NCBI GenBank assembly: GCA_038727705.1 | Contig: JAVYVJ010000001.1 | Coordinates: 31,924 to 95,923 of the forward strand | Reading direction: 5' to 3' | Origin: Zestosphaera sp. | Lineage (GTDB): Archaea > Thermoproteota > Thermoprotei_A > Sulfolobales > NBVN01 | Length of the DNA: 64,000 nt | Shown here: positions 42,199 through 51,401 of the stretch, one piece after another | How positions within the stretch are numbered: the first letter of the stretch is position 1 | Layout of the letters: every line of letters starts with the position of its first letter | Made by a program: the position numbers and the translations under genes | Notes under the pieces: model-generated | Databases searched by the model: none | What the model was told of the DNA's origin: nothing | What the model saw: only the letters and a program-made list of their open reading frames with translations

Positions 42199-42693
42199 TC
42201 AACGCCTGAACCTTCTCCTGCCTCTTGCCCCCCTAGCCGAGAACTCGGCAGCCCTCTCCTCACTTATGACTCTCTCCTTGAGCTCGTCCACTGCGTTGAA
42301 TAGCTCGTTCAGCGCGTTCTCGTCAAGCTTATTCTGCTCCATGAACTCCCTCCCCGAGCTCGTTAACCTGAGCCTCCTGAGCGTAGGCTCAGTCTCAACC
42401 AACCCCAGGTACAGGAGTAGTCTAACGTCCTCACTCAACTCCTTACTGTTAGGTATCTGATCGACCATTATGAAGGTGTACTTAAGCCCCATCTTCTTCT
42501 CATTAACGAGAAGATACACCAAGTTAGTGAGGCCTCTCTCCGAGATCGCTCCTAGACGCCCTATTATGTTTAGAAGCTTCAGCTTGTCTGGGTCCTTCCT
42601 AACGGCGTCGAGGGTCGCCACCGGTCTAGCAACTATCCTCAACTCCTTGGAGGTCGAGGTCGACGATGCTTGCTGTTGCGGCTTCTGAGGCAT
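42199..42693 (-). CDS. Hypothetical winged-helix-like protein
   Basis: 164 residues. A flexible Gln/Ser/Thr N-terminus is followed by a likely winged helix: KLKLLNIIGRLGAISERGLTN, then LLLYLGLVETEPTLRRLRLT as recognition and wing, and a basic C-terminal tail (ARGARGRRRFRR). It is read leftward, divergent from TIP49 with an 80-bp AT-rich spacer. A DNA-binding role is inferred from the pattern; I do not know a named family. Confidence 0.6.
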   Translation of the reverse strand: MPQKPQQQASSTSTSKELRIVARPVATLDAVRKDPDKLKLLNIIGRLGAISERGLTNLVYLLVNEKKMGLKYTFIMVDQIPNSKELSEDVRLLLYLGLVETEPTLRRLRLTSSGREFMEQNKLDENALNELFNAVDELKERVISEERAAEFSARGARGRRRFRR

Positions 42694-42743
42694 GGCTTGT
42701 CCCCAAACGAAAACACGTTGGCAGCTAATAAATTAGGGGTCTC

Positions 42744-42753
42744 TATATTTATT
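42744..42753 (+). promoter_or_regulatory. Box A for TIP49 gene
   Basis: TATATTTATT centred about 25 bp before ATG 42774, predicting a leaderless transcript and favouring that ATG over the in-frame TTG at 42762. Confidence 0.45.
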
Positions 42754-42773
42754 ATATATTATTGGGGGTATGC

Positions 42774-44141
42774 ATGAGCGGTGAGATCAGAGAGATAAAG
42801 ACCGTGAGGCCTGAGGTAACTTTAAGCATCCACAGTCACATCAGAGGTCTAGGCCTTGATGAGAGGAGGGAGCCCAAGCCCGTGGCCGACGGCCTTGTAG
42901 GCCAGGTTGATGCTAGGAGGGCTGCGGGGGTGGTGGTGGACCTGATAAGGCAGGGGAGGATGACGGGTAAAGGGATATTGTTCGTAGGCCCGCCGGGCAC
43001 TGGGAAAACAGCGCTCGCCGTCGCCATAGCTAGGGAGCTAGGTGAGGACACCCCCTTCGTAGCTATGGACGGGGCTGAGATATACTCTGCCGAGGTTAAG
43101 AAGACGGAGATCCTGATGAGGGCGGTGCGTAAGGCCATAGGCGTTAGAGTCAGGGAGGTTAGGAAGGTCTATGAGGGCGTGGTTAAGGGCGTGAAGATAG
43201 GCTATGTTAAACACCCCTTCAACCCATATGCCAGAATACCGGGGGAAGCTAAGATAACGTTGGAGACTAAGGATGATTCAGTGACGCTCTCCGTAGGTGA
43301 GGACGTAACCGGCCAGCTAGTTCAACTCAGGATTAGGAGGGGTGACCACATATGGATAGATGCGGAGACTGGAGTGATCCATAAGGTCGGAAGGGTTAAA
43401 GGTATTGAGGAGGTCAAGCAGTACGACATAGACTCCACCCGCGTGGAGGAGGAGATGCCTTCAGGGCCTGTCAGGAGGGATAAGGAGATAGTTAGGGTGT
43501 TCTCATTCAACGATCTAGATCTCTACGTAGCAAGCCAGAGGTTCTCCATAACCTCGATCTTCGGCGTTGAGCTGGAGAAGGAGATAGATGAGGACGTCAG
43601 GAAGTCTGTTAACTCAATGGTGAGGAAGTGGCTGGAGGAGGGTAAGGGGGAGATAGTGCCGGGAGTTCTCTTCATAGATGACTCACACCTCCTAGACCTC
43701 GAGGCCTACTCATTCCTTACTAAGGTCCTCGAGTCGGAGTTCTCCCCGATATTAATACTCGCTACTAACAGGGGCATGACGAAGATTAGGGGCACTGAGA
43801 TAGAGGCGCCTCACGGCATACCTCTAGACCTCCTGGACAGGCTTCTGATAATACCGGTCACGCCTTACGGTAGGGAGGAAGTGAAGCAGATAATACTTAT
43901 TAGGGCTGACGAGGAGGAGGTCCCCCTCAGTAAGGAAGCTCTAGAACGTCTTGCCGACATAGGTGCTTCACACAGCCTCAGATACGCGGTCCAGCTCCTC
44001 AGGCCAGCGCACATAATAGCTGAGCGCAGGAATCATCAGGAAGTCCTGCCGGAGGACGTTGAAGACGCCTCAAGACTCTTTATAGACACTAAGCAGAGCA
44101 TCGAGCTGATAAAACAGTTTGAAACGCAGTTCATGAAGTGA
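42774..44141 (+). CDS. TIP49/RuvB-like AAA+ ATPase
   Basis: 455 residues, homologous to eukaryotic RUVBL1/2: N-terminal SIHSHIRGLGLDERREP and GLVGQVDARRAAGVV, Walker A GPPGTGKTALAVAIA near 72, the TIP49 domain II insertion (about 115-255), Walker B LFIDDSHLLDLEAYSFL near 305, sensor 1 ILATNRG, and sensor 2 in HSLRYAVQLL. Eukaryotic proteins act in chromatin remodelling and box C/D snoRNP assembly; nop5 and flpA are 3.6 kb away. The second Walker B acid is Asp rather than the Glu of RUVBL proteins. Confidence 0.93.
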   Translation: MSGEIREIKTVRPEVTLSIHSHIRGLGLDERREPKPVADGLVGQVDARRAAGVVVDLIRQGRMTGKGILFVGPPGTGKTALAVAIARELGEDTPFVAMDGAEIYSAEVKKTEILMRAVRKAIGVRVREVRKVYEGVVKGVKIGYVKHPFNPYARIPGEAKITLETKDDSVTLSVGEDVTGQLVQLRIRRGDHIWIDAETGVIHKVGRVKGIEEVKQYDIDSTRVEEEMPSGPVRRDKEIVRVFSFNDLDLYVASQRFSITSIFGVELEKEIDEDVRKSVNSMVRKWLEEGKGEIVPGVLFIDDSHLLDLEAYSFLTKVLESEFSPILILATNRGMTKIRGTEIEAPHGIPLDLLDRLLIIPVTPYGREEVKQIILIRADEEEVPLSKEALERLADIGASHSLRYAVQLLRPAHIIAERRNHQEVLPEDVEDASRLFIDTKQSIELIKQFETQFMK

Positions 44142-44463
44142 TAACGCCCTCATCCTCCAAGTAAGTGAGGAGGATGGGATTGTCTATCTCGACGGCCTCG
44201 CCTTTACCGCTGTCCTCACCCTCACTTATGAGTAGAGTGATCACTAAGTAACTCCCTATCCTCGACGCCTTGACTTTCTTGATCTTCATCTTAGTGAAGC
44301 TGTCGGCCTCGTAGTGACCGACCCCGCCCTGCAGCCCCTCAAGCCCTCGTTCACGTCTAACGCTGCTCCGGATTTTGGCGGCCACGTACTTGTCGTATCC
44401 GGTCACGCTCGCTAGGACCAGCAACACCGTGATGGTCATGAGTATTAAGTCGAGCATCCACAC
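44131..44463 (-). CDS. Hypothetical membrane-anchored protein
   Basis: 110 residues with one N-terminal membrane helix (about 4-22), a charged juxtamembrane region (AAKIRSSVRRERG), and a C-terminal beta-rich domain (SYLVITLLIS, EAVEIDNPILLTYL). No known family recognised. It is convergent with TIP49, overlapping it by 11 bp, and divergent from trm1. Confidence 0.55.
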   Translation of the reverse strand: MWMLDLILMTITVLLVLASVTGYDKYVAAKIRSSVRRERGLEGLQGGVGHYEADSFTKMKIKKVKASRIGSYLVITLLISEGEDSGKGEAVEIDNPILLTYLEDEGVITS

Positions 44464-44530
44464 ACCCTAATGAGTACTGCGGTTGGGCGATGTTTTTAAG
44501 ATATCAACCTAAATCCTTACTTAAGGACCT

Positions 44531-45763
44531 GTGTCAGAGTCGTGCAACACGTTGAACCTGCCTGGTGAGTGGGTAATGGGTGAGGATTTCGTGATCATCG
44601 ATGAGGGCAGAGCTAAAGTTAAGATACCTAATCCGCTTAAATACCTGCGGCCTGACAGGGTGTTCGAGCCTGCGTGGGCCCCCGTCTTCTACAACCCGGC
44701 GCAGGTGCTCAACAGGGACATCTCAGTCATGGTTTTGAAGACCTTGCTCAGGACTCGATCCTTCGAGAAGCCCGTCAGAGTCGCCGACCCATTCTCAGGG
44801 ACCGGCGTGAGGACCGTCAGGTACGGCGTTGAGGTCCCTGAGGTGGATGAGATCTATGCTAACGACATAGACCCCAACGCCTTCAAGCTAACGCTGGAGA
44901 ACATCCGTATGAACGGCCTGGAGGGTAGGGCTAGAGCAATGAAGGGCGACGCTAACGCCATACTATACCTGCTGAGGTCTCTTGGAATCTCCTTCGTCTT
45001 AGTCGACGTAGATCCCTACGGCTCGCCAGCACCCTACGTCGACGCAGGAATCTGGTCCACCAGGAGCGAGGGTGTCTTAGCGATCACCGCCACCGACGTG
45101 GCGCCGCTGAGCGGCGCCAAACACGTAGCTGGGTCCCGTAGGTACGACGCCAGAATACTGCCCAGCGACGTCGGTGCTGATGTAGGATTACGTGTGCTCC
45201 TAGCGTTTGTGGCGAGGAGGGCTGCGGTGCGTGATAGAGCTGCCCTCCCGCTGTTCTCGCTTCACTCAGGACACTATTACAGGGTCTTCGTAAAGGTGTT
45301 GAGGGGGGCTAGCAAAGCCGCTGAGGTGCTCAGCGCGAACGTGGGTTATTTACTCATGTGCGAGCGCTGCGGGTTCAGGGAATTTGTTCCCGAACCTGCT
45401 GAGGGTGAGTGCGTGTATTGTGGGGGTCGGCTCAAAGCCCTGGGCCCTCTCTGGCGTGGAGGTTTGGTGGACGTTCAATTCTTAAACGAGTTGAGGAGGG
45501 GCCTTAATGAGTTCAGCTACCTTCAGACAGTGGATAGGCTGTCGAACCTCCTAGAGGTCATAGGGGGGGAGTTAACACACCTACCTATGTATAATCTAGT
45601 TGCTCTAGCCAGGCTCTACAAGGTAAACACGCCGCCCGTCCAGCGAGTCATAGGCTGCCTGACTGGAGGCGGTTTCAACGCTAGCAGAACGCATTTATCT
45701 CCTCAATGTATTAGGACTGACGCACCCCACGATATGTTGGTTGAGTGTTTGAGGGGTTCCTGA
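44531..45763 (+). CDS. trm1: tRNA (guanine26-N2)-dimethyltransferase Trm1
   Basis: 410 residues: FEPAWAPVFYNPAQVLNRDI, the SAM site VADPFSGTGVRTVRYG near 87, DIDPNAFKLTLENI, catalytic DVDPYGSPAPYVDAG near 155, and a C-terminal zinc ribbon CERCGFRE...CVYCGG near 285. It methylates G26 of tRNAs twice. The start is GTG 44531. The C-terminal domain (HLPMYNLVALARLYKVNTPP) is the archaeal/eukaryotic form. Confidence 0.95.
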   Translation: MSESCNTLNLPGEWVMGEDFVIIDEGRAKVKIPNPLKYLRPDRVFEPAWAPVFYNPAQVLNRDISVMVLKTLLRTRSFEKPVRVADPFSGTGVRTVRYGVEVPEVDEIYANDIDPNAFKLTLENIRMNGLEGRARAMKGDANAILYLLRSLGISFVLVDVDPYGSPAPYVDAGIWSTRSEGVLAITATDVAPLSGAKHVAGSRRYDARILPSDVGADVGLRVLLAFVARRAAVRDRAALPLFSLHSGHYYRVFVKVLRGASKAAEVLSANVGYLLMCERCGFREFVPEPAEGECVYCGGRLKALGPLWRGGLVDVQFLNELRRGLNEFSYLQTVDRLSNLLEVIGGELTHLPMYNLVALARLYKVNTPPVQRVIGCLTGGGFNASRTHLSPQCIRTDAPHDMLVECLRGS

Positions 45764-45775
45764 ACGTGGGGGCCT

Positions 45776-46144
45776 TCAACTCTCAGAGCTGTTGAGGATG
45801 AAGTACGTCAGTAAGTTACATTTGTATGGGTTGAAGAACCCGCCCATCCCGCACTTGTAAAGCTCTTTGCATGTGAAGCAGGGTATCTTAATCACGGGGT
45901 TTAGGTTGACCTTGAGATTCACCTTCTCCAGCTTCTCCGGAGTGTACTTGAGGACGTAGGTCTTCCTGCCTTTATGTATTACCTGCTCCCTCCTTATCAG
46001 TCCTTTCCTCATTAGACTGAGGACGGCTCGAGAGCCTTCCCTGTTGTCAACGCCTAGGATGCTCCACAACTCGCTCTGTATGACACCGTTCCTGCTATGT
46101 TGCTTCACGACCTCAAGTATACGTCGCTCCAGTTCCAGCCTCAT
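45776..46144 (-). CDS. TFE-beta / RPC34-like winged-helix FeS transcription factor
   Basis: 122 residues. N-terminal winged helix (5-70): NGVIQSELWSILGVDNREGSRAV and LIRREQVIHKGRKTYVLKY. The C-terminal module has four Cys as PCFTCKELYKCG...NPYKCNLL, matching the CxxC-x6-C-x8-C style cubane Fe-S site of archaeal TFE-beta (related to RNA polymerase III subunit hRPC39/RPC34). With TFE-alpha it helps RNA polymerase open promoters. TFB is encoded 9 kb to the right; TFE-alpha is not in the window. Monocistronic. Confidence 0.75.
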   Translation of the reverse strand: MRLELERRILEVVKQHSRNGVIQSELWSILGVDNREGSRAVLSLMRKGLIRREQVIHKGRKTYVLKYTPEKLEKVNLKVNLNPVIKIPCFTCKELYKCGMGGFFNPYKCNLLTYFILNSSES

Positions 46145-46191
46145 CTATGACACCGAACCTCCATACCCATTAGTATCTATGGTTTTAGGAG

Positions 46192-46737
46192 CTAATATAG
46201 TGTAATGCGTATCTTGGAATATATGTCCCTATGGATGTGGCTCCTGTTGAGTTGCGTTATCTCCATTAACTCCCATCTACCCCTTACAAGCCTTAGCAAC
46301 TCGCTCTTGAGCCTCCAGTGGATCACCGCCATCAAAGGCTTATCCCCGCTGAGCACCTTAAGTATGGATGTCTTGAGGGGCGGCACCGCCAGCTCCATAG
46401 GGCCGACCTCGTCTACGGCTATTAAGTCGGCGCTGGAGATCGCTTTCTCGACAGCTTTAACGCCTATGGAGGCGGTTGCCTCCACGTCAACGCAGTACCT
46501 ACCTACACGCGGTTCCTCCTCAAGGTCCCCACATAGCCTGGCCAGCCATCCTCTGCTCCCGTCCATCAAGTCAACTATCTCGAACCCCACCCTACGCCCG
46601 CGATCCCTGACTTCAGGGCATATGAAACCGCCTACGGTGAACCCCTCACCCCTAATCATGTCGACAACCCTCATAAACACTGTGGTCTTGCCCACGCCGG
46701 GAGGGCCGCTTATGAACACCTTCATTAAGTTGCTCAC
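46192..46737 (-). CDS. THEP1-type nucleoside triphosphatase
   Basis: 181 residues: Walker A SGPPGVGKTTVFMRVV near 10, GGFICPEVRDRGRRVGFEIVDL (the THEP1 signature), and Walker B LIAVDEVGPMELAVPP near 108. THEP1 proteins hydrolyse NTPs with broad specificity; the in vivo role is unsettled. ATG 46737 overlaps the stop of the HTH gene by 4 bp, so the pair is one unit. Confidence 0.92.
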   Translation of the reverse strand: MSNLMKVFISGPPGVGKTTVFMRVVDMIRGEGFTVGGFICPEVRDRGRRVGFEIVDLMDGSRGWLARLCGDLEEEPRVGRYCVDVEATASIGVKAVEKAISSADLIAVDEVGPMELAVPPLKTSILKVLSGDKPLMAVIHWRLKSELLRLVRGRWELMEITQLNRSHIHRDIYSKIRITLY

Positions 46738-47696
46738 ACCCTAATCACTTCTACGTTGCCCCGCTTAAGTGAGGAGAGCTCGTCCATTATCACCTTAGCC
46801 TTACCACTGTCGTCGGCGACTATCTTAACCCCCACGTCCGTGACCGTGGAGAACTTCACGCATTCGTGGGTCTTAATCAGAATCTCCCTAACCCCGTACT
46901 TGCGGGAGCTTGTGACGTCCACGGTCATCAACGTCTCGTCATCCTTTATTATGTAGTCCGGTGCTGACTTCCTTATCTCGTAAATACTGCCCTCCCCCAT
47001 CTTAAGGAGGTCTCTCAGGTTCGTCTTAAGGGTCGTTACGTCCTCGCTGACGACCTCCCTGGAGGCTTTGGTGACGAACTCCCTGCGTAGGTCTGTCGGG
47101 GTTATCGTCTTCACCACGTCGTCTCCGAGCGTGGCGGCGAGTTTTTCCGCCACCTCTACAGTTACGTTACCCCCCCTCCTCTCGTAGTACTCCAGGGTTT
47201 TCCTAGATATGTTGAGGAGTCTTGAGAGTGAGGTCAGCGAGTACCCCAGCTCACTCCTTCTCCTGGAGAGACTCTCACTATCCACCCTAACGTATAGTTC
47301 ACCCTTCCTATAGAGAGTCACCAGCTCGTCCTTACCGGAGTATATGTTCTGAAGCGTTTTCAGACCGACTATGTAGACGCCCTCCCTCTCAACGATCACG
47401 TTGTCGAACACTTCCGGCATCTCCGAAACCACGAGTGGTAGCGCGTTCAGCGCTAGAGAGGATTTAACCAGGTCCTGGGCTTCGTTCTTATTTACCTGCA
47501 TGGTGTTCTTCAGCCTTATTATGAGGCTACCGTGTTCCTCGCTCACGGCGACAACGTCTATGGACCTCTCCCTATGCTTCACTGGAAAGCTTATTGCCTC
47601 GTACTTAAACTTAACCCTATCCAGGACTTGGCTGACCCCCTCATACAGCCTCTTAAACACTTCCTTTCCTGAGGTCCCGCTCTCCATTATTACCAT
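46734..47696 (-). CDS. Archaeal HTH protein with nuclease-like N-terminus (MF_00584-type family)
   Basis: 320 residues. The N-terminal ~120 residues have a strand pattern SIDVVAVSEEHGSLIIRLKN (D...xLK) reminiscent of restriction-endonuclease-like folds; residues ~150-205 form an XRE-type helix-turn-helix (LGYSLTSLSRLLNISRKTLEYYERRGG); the C-terminal ~100 residues are a conserved alpha/beta domain. It matches the archaeal family named putative HTH-type transcriptional regulator. Its targets are unknown. It is upstream of and coupled to THEP1. Confidence 0.8.
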   Translation of the reverse strand: MVIMESGTSGKEVFKRLYEGVSQVLDRVKFKYEAISFPVKHRERSIDVVAVSEEHGSLIIRLKNTMQVNKNEAQDLVKSSLALNALPLVVSEMPEVFDNVIVEREGVYIVGLKTLQNIYSGKDELVTLYRKGELYVRVDSESLSRRRSELGYSLTSLSRLLNISRKTLEYYERRGGNVTVEVAEKLAATLGDDVVKTITPTDLRREFVTKASREVVSEDVTTLKTNLRDLLKMGEGSIYEIRKSAPDYIIKDDETLMTVDVTSSRKYGVREILIKTHECVKFSTVTDVGVKIVADDSGKAKVIMDELSSLKRGNVEVIRV

Positions 47697-47760
47697 GTAA
47701 ATATGGATGTGGCGGCTAAATAAAGTTAATCAGGCCTTCAACCAGCACCTTATGGGGTGT

Positions 47761-48462
47761 CTACCCCTTATACCTCGCCAGCACCATGGCATGGTCCTTG
47801 TCGAACGGGTCGAGATGAACCACGTCCTCTACGTCGAATCCACCGCGAACAAGCGTCTCTATCTCGCTCTTGTAGACTTCGTCCGGCTCCTTAGTCACGT
47901 CGATGCTCCTAGACTTTATCGCTAGGTAGAGGTGTCCGTTCCCCCTCAGGAAGTACTTGGCGTTCATGTTCACTATTGCCGCCTGCTCAGGCTGAGCCAC
48001 GTCCGCGTATAGGACGTCTACCAGGGGCACTATGTGTGAGTACCTCTGCGGGAATCGCGCGTCGTTGAGGATTGGGACCATGTTCCTGCGGTCCTCACAC
48101 ACCCTCAGCAGGTCTCTTATGACTCTAGGTGCGAATTCGACGGCGTAGAGGGATCCCTCCTCACCTATCAGATCCGAGACGTGGCTCGGCGTGGTTCCGG
48201 AGCCCGCCCCTAGGTAGAGTACTTTACTGCCGGGGCTGAGCACTAGGCCCTCTATCCCTTTCAGCAGGGCTCCCGCTAACTTGCTCCTATACGGGTTCCA
48301 CTCCCTGTACTCAACACCCTCGTAGAGGTAGAGCCTCTCTCCATACACCCTCCTCCCAGGCGATAGGTTCTTAGTGGCCAGCTTAACACTCCCGTCCTCG
48401 AGCTCCACCAAGTAGACGCCGGCGTACTTCCCATGGGGCTTGATATTGACGACCTCAATCAC
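47761..48462 (-). CDS. flpA: Fibrillarin-like rRNA/tRNA 2'-O-methyltransferase
   Basis: 233 residues: N-terminal HGKYAGVYLVELEDGSVKLATKNL, YREWNPYRSKLAGALLKG, SAM motif VLYLGAGSGTTPSHVSDLIG near 85, ADVAQPEQAAIV near 155, and the catalytic Lys in LAIKSRSIDVT near 183. It is the methyltransferase of box C/D RNPs that modify rRNA and tRNA. It is 6 bp downstream of nop5 in the conserved archaeal operon. L7Ae is not in this window. Confidence 0.97.
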   Translation of the reverse strand: MIEVVNIKPHGKYAGVYLVELEDGSVKLATKNLSPGRRVYGERLYLYEGVEYREWNPYRSKLAGALLKGIEGLVLSPGSKVLYLGAGSGTTPSHVSDLIGEEGSLYAVEFAPRVIRDLLRVCEDRRNMVPILNDARFPQRYSHIVPLVDVLYADVAQPEQAAIVNMNAKYFLRGNGHLYLAIKSRSIDVTKEPDEVYKSEIETLVRGGFDVEDVVHLDPFDKDHAMVLARYKG

Positions 48463-48468
48463 GTCCCA

Positions 48469-49728
48469 TCACCTCCCGCCCCTCCCCCTCCTGCCTCGCC
48501 TGAACGGCGGTCTCTCAGGTCTCTTAGCCTTCTCCGGCGCGGGCGCTGGCTTGGCAGGTGGCTTGGCGTAGAGTTCCTTGATCTCGGCTATCCTGTCCTG
48601 CAGGTCCTTCTTCAGCTTGTCGGCCACGAACCTGCCGGTGAAGTAGTCGGCCTTAGCGGCTATCGCGAGCTTCGTCGCTACGGCCCTAGCGATCTTCCCC
48701 CTCTGCCACTTGGGCGCTACGTGTATTTCCGGGTGCTGGAAGAGCACGCCATGTTTGGGCGGCCTGCCCCCAGTCCTGAGGGCCCTGAAGAGGGCCTTCT
48801 CAGCGCCTAGAACCTGGATGGTGCTCGCAGGCATCTTGGCGAGGTCCTCGAGGCTCCCGGCTAAGGACAGCAGTCTAGCGCCTAACGTAGGACCGACGAG
48901 CTCCGTTATGTTGGGGGCCGCTTCCTTCATGACTTGACTCAAGTACTCCGAGAGCTTGTCCCTGAGGTCGTAGAGGTTGAGGATCACCCCGACGAAGTCC
49001 CTGATTCTCTCAACATCGACCTCAGAGAGGTCGGCGCCCATGCTCCTCCTCGAGACGTCGTAGATTCTCTGAGCCTTGCCCTCGCTGAAGCCAAGCTTCC
49101 TCAACCCCTCGACGGAGAGGCCGTCCCTACTCCCGAACTCGTAAACAACTGTGGCGTAGAGCTTGTGGTCCTCTATAAGGTCGTCGAGTTCTGGGAAGTG
49201 CACGCTGTACCACTCCCTCATCCTCGAGGCGAACAGGTTTATCGTCTTGTCTATGTCGTCAATGGACCTTATCGCCTGAATCGCCAGGAGATCCCTCTTG
49301 GCGGCGAACCCTCTGAGCTTGATCCTGGTTGCTTGAATCATCACTTGGTTCAGGAATGAGACCCACTCACCCTCGGATTTGACGACGCCCTCGCTGATTA
49401 GCGTGGTGATGAGCGTGTTGCGTAGCCTGCGGAGGGCGCTGTTCTCAGGACTTACAGTAGCCTTTATGTTGAGGGCGGACGCAGCCCTAGCGTGTCCGTC
49501 ATCCGTAACGACAACCTCGACCTGATCACCGTAGGTGTTCACCAACTCCCTCAAAGACTTGATGAAATCCTCGGTGACCTCGCCGTCCTCCAGCTTCAGA
49601 GCCCGTTCGACCAGCTCGTTGATGTTCGTTGATGGACTCAGCGATTTTACCAGGACGTTGCCCTCCTCATCCCCTATTAAGGATCCTACAAGCGTGTCGA
49701 GAGCGACTACCTTCAACACTAGCACCAA
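48469..49728 (-). CDS. nop5: Nop5/Nop56-related box C/D RNP protein
   Basis: 419 residues: N-terminal fibrillarin-binding domain (1-120), a long coiled coil (HFPELDDLIEDHKLYA onward, 170-260), the Nop domain with TELVGPTLGARLLSLAGSLEDLAKMPASTIQVLGAEKALFR in pattern near 290 (contacts L7Ae and RNA), and a basic Arg/Gly-rich tail (RPPFRRGRRGRGGR). It scaffolds fibrillarin on guide RNAs. First gene of the nop5-flpA operon. Confidence 0.97.
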   Translation of the reverse strand: MVLVLKVVALDTLVGSLIGDEEGNVLVKSLSPSTNINELVERALKLEDGEVTEDFIKSLRELVNTYGDQVEVVVTDDGHARAASALNIKATVSPENSALRRLRNTLITTLISEGVVKSEGEWVSFLNQVMIQATRIKLRGFAAKRDLLAIQAIRSIDDIDKTINLFASRMREWYSVHFPELDDLIEDHKLYATVVYEFGSRDGLSVEGLRKLGFSEGKAQRIYDVSRRSMGADLSEVDVERIRDFVGVILNLYDLRDKLSEYLSQVMKEAAPNITELVGPTLGARLLSLAGSLEDLAKMPASTIQVLGAEKALFRALRTGGRPPKHGVLFQHPEIHVAPKWQRGKIARAVATKLAIAAKADYFTGRFVADKLKKDLQDRIAEIKELYAKPPAKPAPAPEKAKRPERPPFRRGRRGRGGR

Positions 49729-49840
49729 GTATCAATGCTTAGGCAACTTATATATGCTTGAAGACGGCTGCCGGGCCTGACGCGCGGCGATGACATAAAA
49801 CTTAATAACTCCTACGTTTAAACTAATGCGGGTTGGAGAA

Positions 49841-50047
49841 ATGCCTACACACGGCTCGATGACTAAGGCCGGTAAAGTGAGGGGTCAGACGCCTAAGGTG
49901 GAGAGGAAGCCTAAGAGGAACTTCCCGCCCAGGCAGAGGAACAGGCGTGAGTATTGGATCCGGAAGAGGAAGGATGCAGGGCTCCCGGTGCCCACGGTGA
50001 TACCGCCCTCCTCAATCCCTAGGAAGGGGAGGGGGGCTACAGCGTAG
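49841..50047 (+). CDS. rps30e: Ribosomal protein S30e
   Basis: 68 residues, very basic: [20 protein letters not shown] then [20 protein letters not shown], matching archaeal S30e. The in-frame ATG 49826 is also possible, but the family begins at MP(S/T)HGS, so 49841 is preferred; GGTTGGAGA precedes it. The C-terminal [15 protein letters not shown] tail is longer than in most homologues. It stands alone between nop5 (divergent) and gatD. Confidence 0.88.
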   Translation: MPTHGSMTKAGKVRGQTPKVERKPKRNFPPRQRNRREYWIRKRKDAGLPVPTVIPPSSIPRKGRGATA

Positions 50048-50084
50048 TAGCCGTTTTTAAGTAGTTCCGTCTTGAGGTGTTGGT

Positions 50085-51401
50085 TTGGACTCGCAGATCA
50101 ACGTAGGAGATAGGGTGAGAATTAAGAAGGGTTCAATAGTTTATGAGGGGGTAGTCCTCCCTAAGAGTGAGTTCAGCTCGACCAACATACTGGTCGTCAA
50201 GCTGGACAACGGATATAACGTGGGCGTCGACGTCAGCGGGGCGGAGATCGAGGTTCTGGAGAGCGGTGTGATAAAGTTCCGGGAGGCTGAGCCGTCCAGA
50301 AGCCTCGTCAAGGGTGGGGGAGGCCTTAAGCTGACGTTCATCAGCACTGGAGGAACTATAGTCAGCAAGGTTGACTACGAGACCGGGGCGGTGAGGCCAG
50401 CTATAACTGCAGGGGAGTTGCTTGAGGCGGTTCCGGAATTCACTTCCTACGCGTCGGAGCTGGAGGTGGTTGAACTCAGCAGGCTCTTCAGCGAGGACAT
50501 GACTCCAGAGTATTGGAGCCTGCTGAGTCGTGAGGTGGGCAGACTCATCGAGTCCGGTGTGGATGGGGTGCTGGTAGCCCACGGGACTGACACAATGACG
50601 TACACCGCGTCCGCGCTGGCGTTCGCTCTGTCGAACCTACCGGCCCCTGTAGTCCTGGTGGGGTCGCAGAGGAGTAGTGACAGGCCGAGCTCTGACTCAG
50701 CCATAAACATGAGGGCATCCCTCCCGGTCTTCAGAGACGCGCCCTTCGGCGAGGTTGTCGTGTGCATGCATGGAACCATGTCGGATGAATATGTCCTGGT
50801 GCACAGGGGTGTTAAGGTTAGGAAGATGCACTCGAGCAGGAGGGATGCCTTCCAGACTGTGAACGACTTGCCGCTGGCTAGGGTGGAGTTCCCTGAGATG
50901 AGGTTGAGGATTATTAACAGGGCCTTCATCCGCAGGAGTCGCAGGGAGGAGTTCCTGAGTAGGTGTGGCTTCAGCGATAAGGTTGCACTGCTTAAGTTCT
51001 ACCCTGGAATGGATTGCGATATCATAGACTACTTTGTTGACAAAGGCTACAAGGCCCTAGTGATTGAGGGGACGGGTCTGGGGCACGTGAGGAACGCATG
51101 CGTCGATAGCGTGGCGAGGGCTTCGGAGTCAGGCATGATCGTAGTGATAACGACGCAGACCGTGTTCGGCAGGGTTAACCTGAACGTCTACAGCACTGGG
51201 AGGAGATTGCTTAGAGCAGGCGCCGTGTCGGGGCATGATATGTTGAGCGAGGTCGCGTACGTCAAGCTCTCATGGATCTTAGGCAACTACCCAGGTCTTG
51301 AGAGGGATGAGTACGTGGAACTGTTTCAGAGGGACATGGTGCACGAGTTCAATCGAGTACACGGGTGTGAGACCTTCCCGAGGTGGTTCCACGGTGGTTG
51401 A
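50085..51401 (+). CDS. gatD: Glu-tRNA(Gln) amidotransferase subunit D
   Basis: 438 residues: an N-terminal small barrel (1-80), then an asparaginase-like domain with catalytic Thr in FISTGGTIVSKVDYETGAV near 90, VAHGTDTMTYTASALAF near 165, and the Lys/Asp region. It produces ammonia from glutamine for GatE. TTG 50085 follows GAGGTG by 5 bases. It overlaps gatE by 8 bp. Indicates Gln-tRNA is made by transamidation. Confidence 0.95.
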   Translation: MDSQINVGDRVRIKKGSIVYEGVVLPKSEFSSTNILVVKLDNGYNVGVDVSGAEIEVLESGVIKFREAEPSRSLVKGGGGLKLTFISTGGTIVSKVDYETGAVRPAITAGELLEAVPEFTSYASELEVVELSRLFSEDMTPEYWSLLSREVGRLIESGVDGVLVAHGTDTMTYTASALAFALSNLPAPVVLVGSQRSSDRPSSDSAINMRASLPVFRDAPFGEVVVCMHGTMSDEYVLVHRGVKVRKMHSSRRDAFQTVNDLPLARVEFPEMRLRIINRAFIRRSRREEFLSRCGFSDKVALLKFYPGMDCDIIDYFVDKGYKALVIEGTGLGHVRNACVDSVARASESGMIVVITTQTVFGRVNLNVYSTGRRLLRAGAVSGHDMLSEVAYVKLSWILGNYPGLERDEYVELFQRDMVHEFNRVHGCETFPRWFHGG

